10,292 bases of DNA, from the NCBI GenBank assembly GCA_910592205.1, contig CAJVPJ010001356.1, positions 1 through 10,292 on the forward strand, read 5' to 3'. Shown in pieces: positions 7,701 to 10,292 of this stretch. Both the position numbers and the translations under genes were made by a program. The notes below the pieces were generated by a model, which saw nothing but the letters and a program-made list of their open reading frames with translations, was not told the origin of the DNA and did no database searches. The DNA comes from Paraglomus occultum (taxonomy: Eukaryota > Glomeromycota > Glomeromycetes > Paraglomerales > Paraglomeraceae). Positions within the stretch are counted from its first letter, which is position 1. Each line of letters opens with the position of its first letter.

Positions 7701-9720
7701 GTTGGGTTGGCGGTTCTTAATAGAAGTCAGACATAAATATTTTTTTTTTCTGTTCGTTTTAAAAAAAACAAGGCTTTCAACGGGGACAAGTATATTGCTA
7801 ATGGACATTATGCCGAAATCAAACTTACCAGAATCATAAGATACACCATCAGTAACAATTATCTGCCAGTAATATTGAACAATCTCCACTGCACCCGGTG
7901 TCAACGAAAATGAGATGGGCTGTAGTCGTTGGAGATCAATATACATCTTGCCGAACATTTTGATGTGAGAGTCTATTAGTTCGAATACGGGAAGCAAAGT
8001 ATCCTGAATTGTTTTTCCTGTACATAAAATAAATGTGAATTCTGGGTAAAAACGCTGTTTGATTGACAGTAATTACAAATCAAATGCGCACTCAGATTGT
8101 AGAATTTCTGCAAATGCTGCAAACCCAGTATAAAAAAGGTCTAAAAATACAAAAACAAAGAAATGCTTTTTAGACGCGGGAGTTATCGATAGAAAAATAG
8201 CTAATTTGCATAGTTTTACCTTTGTCTCTTCGACTTTACTGAAATCTGAGAACCCATGCGCAATTAAACGTCTGATGGATTTCAGACACAAGATAGAAAC
8301 TTCCAACTCTCCAGCCATTTGATCCATGGAATTAGAAGTGTTCGACGTCATAGCAAAGAACCTATTTGTATGCTCCACATAAATACTCGCAACATTACGA
8401 AGTAACTCTGGGGATATCTTGACAAATGAAACAACGATGCTATTAATAAACATCCCGTATAATAATCAAAAAGATATAATTACCTACCTCCTCTAACATT
8501 TTACGATTTGAAGCAAGCGTTCTAGAGCAGAGAGCTTTCACTACTTGGTGCAAAGTCAATAATGATCGCTTCTGGAGGAGCCGCGAATGCGGATCACTTG
8601 CAGCTGTCATAGTGGTATGAATAACATTAAGAAGACTTTGCAGAAGATCTGGCCTTTTCGTTCGATATAGAGTGACAGTTATTCTACGGTTATCGGTATT
8701 GTCTGGATACAAAAATGCAGATAAGTAATGAATAAACATATCACTAGTCTGTACCCACCAATCATTTGGATAATCGAAACGTGCAACTTTAGCGATAACG
8801 AGGGCATTCTGGGTTGCCAGCTGAAAGGCGAGATATTTGGAGGTTGAGTCACAATTTTAACGAGCGTTTACTGGCAGTCCCGTCAATACTCACCATTTTC
8901 TGCTCCTCGTCCATCAAAGTCAATAACTGGCTCCTTATTTTTGCCTTTTCATCAGGGCTAATGGCACTAGCATAAACCCCACAAAGTCAGTAAGAGCATA
9001 TATTAGCATGTAGTAAATGAAGACTTTATTACGAATCACGTACTGCGAGGCAGTTTTACGCCAATACTTGTCGACACCATTCTTGAGATAGATGATCCCC
9101 AACTGACGAACGTTTCCATTGATTGACCTGTCGCATATGATGTCCTGCATAATAGTGTTGTATCGAGATGGTTGATATTAAATCAAGTACGTAATATATA
9201 GGACATATAAGGAAAAATTATCAAGAAGCACAAGATCAGATTGAAAAGACTTCATTCATAAGTGAGAATCGGAAGTTTCTTTATTTAAAACTCATTCTTG
9301 CGCTATATATATTTGTTTGATATCGCATAAAATAAATGTAGCTTAGAAGATGTTAATTCTAGTAACTTAGCGCAGTCAAATCTTCCCAGATACAAATTAG
9401 CAGATACTACTAATTGCAAGGCACTTAACATAATGAACAACTCTACTTGCAGACGCGTATGGGAAAAAAATTCTCTTAGAATATAAAGTAAATATTAAAA
9501 GAATTTGTTGTGATTCACTTTACTGTCTATAATCGTCTTCTGAAGTGTAGAAGTGTCGCATTCGCTAGAAGTCAATGAATGCACTCACCAGCAATGTGGG
9601 ATAAAACTTTGGTGCAGTCTCCCATTCTTTCAAGCGTGTTTCAGCAAGTTTGATTCTGTCAGGTTGTTGGGAAGCGGCATCCGAAAGAGTGTGTAAAAGT
9701 TGATTGTGGGGAGATGCCAT
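4756..9720 (-). CDS. KAP120: Importin-11 / Kap120-type karyopherin beta (21 exons, 997 aa)
   Basis: Exons (minus): 9720-9589, 9144-9044, 8966-8894, 8820-8759, 8653-8488, 8417-8220, 8140-8092, 8017-7829, 7715-7381, 7291-7201, 7121-6977, 6905-6742, 6655-6498, 6420-6307, 6224-6150, 6079-5882, 5804-5619, 5543-5385, 5312-5155, 5071-4999, 4923-4756. Summed coding length is 2994 nt. It is a HEAT-repeat nuclear transport receptor, RanGTP-regulated; human IPO11 has 975 aa, yeast Kap120 1032. Seen: importin-beta N-terminal region with LAETRLKEWE (25-34) and KNGVDKYWRK (65-74), SHAISPDEK, IAKVARFDYPNDWPDLL, MWEDDPEGW (413-421) then RPCAE, RRRIAWLIGHW (519-529), VDEWDFEADQF, EEHVYLLDDALDLW, KRKRM, and the end motif LLQRDPIHT (943-951). 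The start is the first ATG before the conserved N-terminus. Exon 7's donor (GTGCGC) is the least certain. Cargo cannot be told from sequence. Confidence 0.93.
4924..4998 (-). other. Stop-free in-frame intron near the importin C-terminus
   Basis: Donor GTAATG follows KRKRM and acceptor TGTTCAG precedes LLQRDPIHT. The intron is 75 nt, lies at a codon boundary and has no stop, so retention would add 25 residues without changing the frame. Family comparison favours removal: human IPO11 has a basic KRKKM run leading almost directly into the ALKDPVHT segment. Confidence 0.8.
6656..6741 (-). other. U12-type AT-AC intron in the importin-11 gene
   Basis: Exon 12 ends GCAAATT and is followed by ATATCCTTTC, the exact 5' consensus of U12-dependent introns (ATATCCTT). 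The intron is 86 nt and ends GTACAC. A branch-site match, ACTTAAC (6680-6674; consensus TTCCTTAAC), lies 19 nt before the 3' end, within the U12 range. Removal joins T+GT and gives LANCVDEWDF, collinear with Kap120 (VDDW) and IPO11 (VDDF). The best GT-AG alternative (6729-6650, weak donor GTTCCG) would give LANYILSYDEW, three residues longer than the family. Confidence 0.8.
9145..9588 (-). other. Long first intron of the importin-11 gene (444 nt)
   Basis: The donor is GTGAGT after ...FYPTLL and the acceptor ATGCAG is before DIICDRS. It is the longest intron in the window and five or six times the others. Spacing between WET and VRQL equals that in yeast Kap120, so no exon is missing. I see no other gene inside it. 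Confidence 0.8.
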
Positions 9721-9784
9721 ATAGAGCTGTCAGTTACTATTACTTCTTGGAAGTCGTTAAAATTAATAATAAGAAATTTTGTTT

Positions 9785-9790
9785 CACGTG
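9785..9790. promoter_or_regulatory. CACGTG (E-box) in the importin-11 promoter
   Basis: CACGTG in the context TTTCACGTGACA lies 65 bp upstream of the importin start codon, inside the 130-bp stretch between the start and the pogo-like repeats. It repeats the TCACGTG core found before eS24. Confidence 0.35.
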
Positions 9791-9851
9791 ACATACTTGT
9801 AGTACGAGATACGCGACTTTTATTATTTTGTAGTACACAGCATACCGTATA

Positions 9852-10056
9852 GAGTCAAACCGTTATACCGAAGTAAGCATCTCCCCTCCCGCTTTTTAAT
9901 ATTTAAAATTCACTCGTTATACCGAATTTTAATAGTAAAGTCGTTTTATACCGTTACCGAAGTTCAGCGTAGGAATTTTGTATTGTTACTATTCTCGCTA
10001 TAACGAATTTTTGTCACGTAACAATAATATTACAGTCAAACCTCGTTATACCGAAG
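9852..10056. repeat. Cluster of pogo/Tigger-like terminal repeats
   Basis: Five related copies of CGTTATACCGAA occur in the same direction at 9861-9873, 9915-9927, 9942-9962 (longer, interrupted), 9996-10008 (CGCTATAACGAAT) and 10044-10056. The first and last are preceded by GAGTCAAACC and CAGTCAAACCT. CAGT-starting ends with a CTCGTTATA-like core flanked by TA are typical of pogo/Tigger/Fot1 DNA transposons. No transposase gene is in the window. Confidence 0.6.
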
Positions 10057-10292
10057 AGGCCGGGGACATAAGGCAAGAAGTCCAAGAAATTCAGTTTAAT
10101 CAGTAAAATTCGGTTCAACGGGGTAAATTTCTCATACGCTACTTTTGTCATACGATATATCTGTACTTCTTGATCGTGCGATGTTCAGTTGTAAAATGCT
10201 GTGATTGCGTTTGAAATACGTAGGGTGTCTGAAAAGTTTTGACAATATATTTTTATCTCAATGATCTGTGCATCTATTAAAATAAAGTGAAA
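10031..10292 (+). mobile_element. Probable end of a pogo-like DNA transposon or MITE, running off the window
   Basis: A TA dinucleotide (10031-10032, the pogo target site) is directly followed by CAGTCAAACCTCGTTATA (10033-10050). An inverted relative, TTCGGTTCAACGGG (10109-10122), reads CCCGTTGAACCGAA on the other strand, giving a subterminal inverted arrangement. The rest to the window edge shows no coding frame of note. Whether it is a full element beyond the edge or a short non-autonomous copy cannot be seen. Confidence 0.45.
10221..10244 (+). repeat. Possible mariner-like terminal sequence
   Basis: TA followed by GGGTGTCTGAAAAGTTTTGA resembles the ends of Tc1/mariner-type elements, which insert at TA and often begin with a GTGTC.GAAAAGT-like string. 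There is only one end, no transposase and no partner repeat in the window, so this is a weak call. Confidence 0.22.

Noticed and set aside
8073-8140. Alternative frame of importin exon 7 reading DLFYTGFAAFAE
   Set aside because: The upstream exon ends at a codon boundary, so this frame cannot be entered. The frame TFFILGLQHL is the one that joins both neighbours.

Overview
The window looks like nuclear DNA of an early-diverging fungus. It is AT-rich and has short genes split by many small introns (mostly 70-200 nt). Its protein sequences resemble Mucoromycota, most probably Glomeromycotina (arbuscular mycorrhizal fungi). That placement rests on protein style and intron density, not on a database search.

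Layout, left to right. Positions 3-185 (+) are the C-terminal end of a Fanzor/TnpB-type RNA-guided nuclease: a zinc ribbon plus the last RuvC block. It is cut off by the window edge. Positions 186-902 have no gene that I can support. A divergent pair follows: a CCDC137-family nucleolar-type protein on the minus strand (903-2016, 6 exons, 221 aa) and the AP-1 clathrin adaptor sigma subunit on the plus strand (2157-3060, 6 exons, 162 aa), sharing a 140-bp promoter. After about 800 bp without a gene comes ribosomal protein eS24 (3879-4567, +, 3 exons, 135 aa). Facing it, with only 188 bp between the stop codons, is a full-length importin-11/Kap120 karyopherin (4756-9720, -, 21 exons, 997 aa). The right edge (9852-10292) holds a cluster of pogo/Tigger-like transposon termini and a possible mariner-like end.

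All gene models were rebuilt by hand from splice signals, reading phase and family similarity remembered from well-known homologues. Every model closes in frame with a length divisible by three. The four complete genes are housekeeping genes: nucleolar/ribosome function, Golgi-endosome sorting, the small ribosomal subunit and nuclear import. There is no sign that they form a pathway or a cluster.

The unusual content is mainly in RNA processing and mobile DNA. There is a probable minor-spliceosome (U12-type) AT-AC intron in the importin gene, a 22-nt microexon in the sigma adaptin, a GC-AG intron in the CCDC137 gene, a stop-free in-frame 75-nt intron near the importin C-terminus, and a strongly structured intron in the eS24 gene that may carry a small RNA. 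The Fanzor tail and the pogo-like repeat cluster mark both window edges as transposon-rich.
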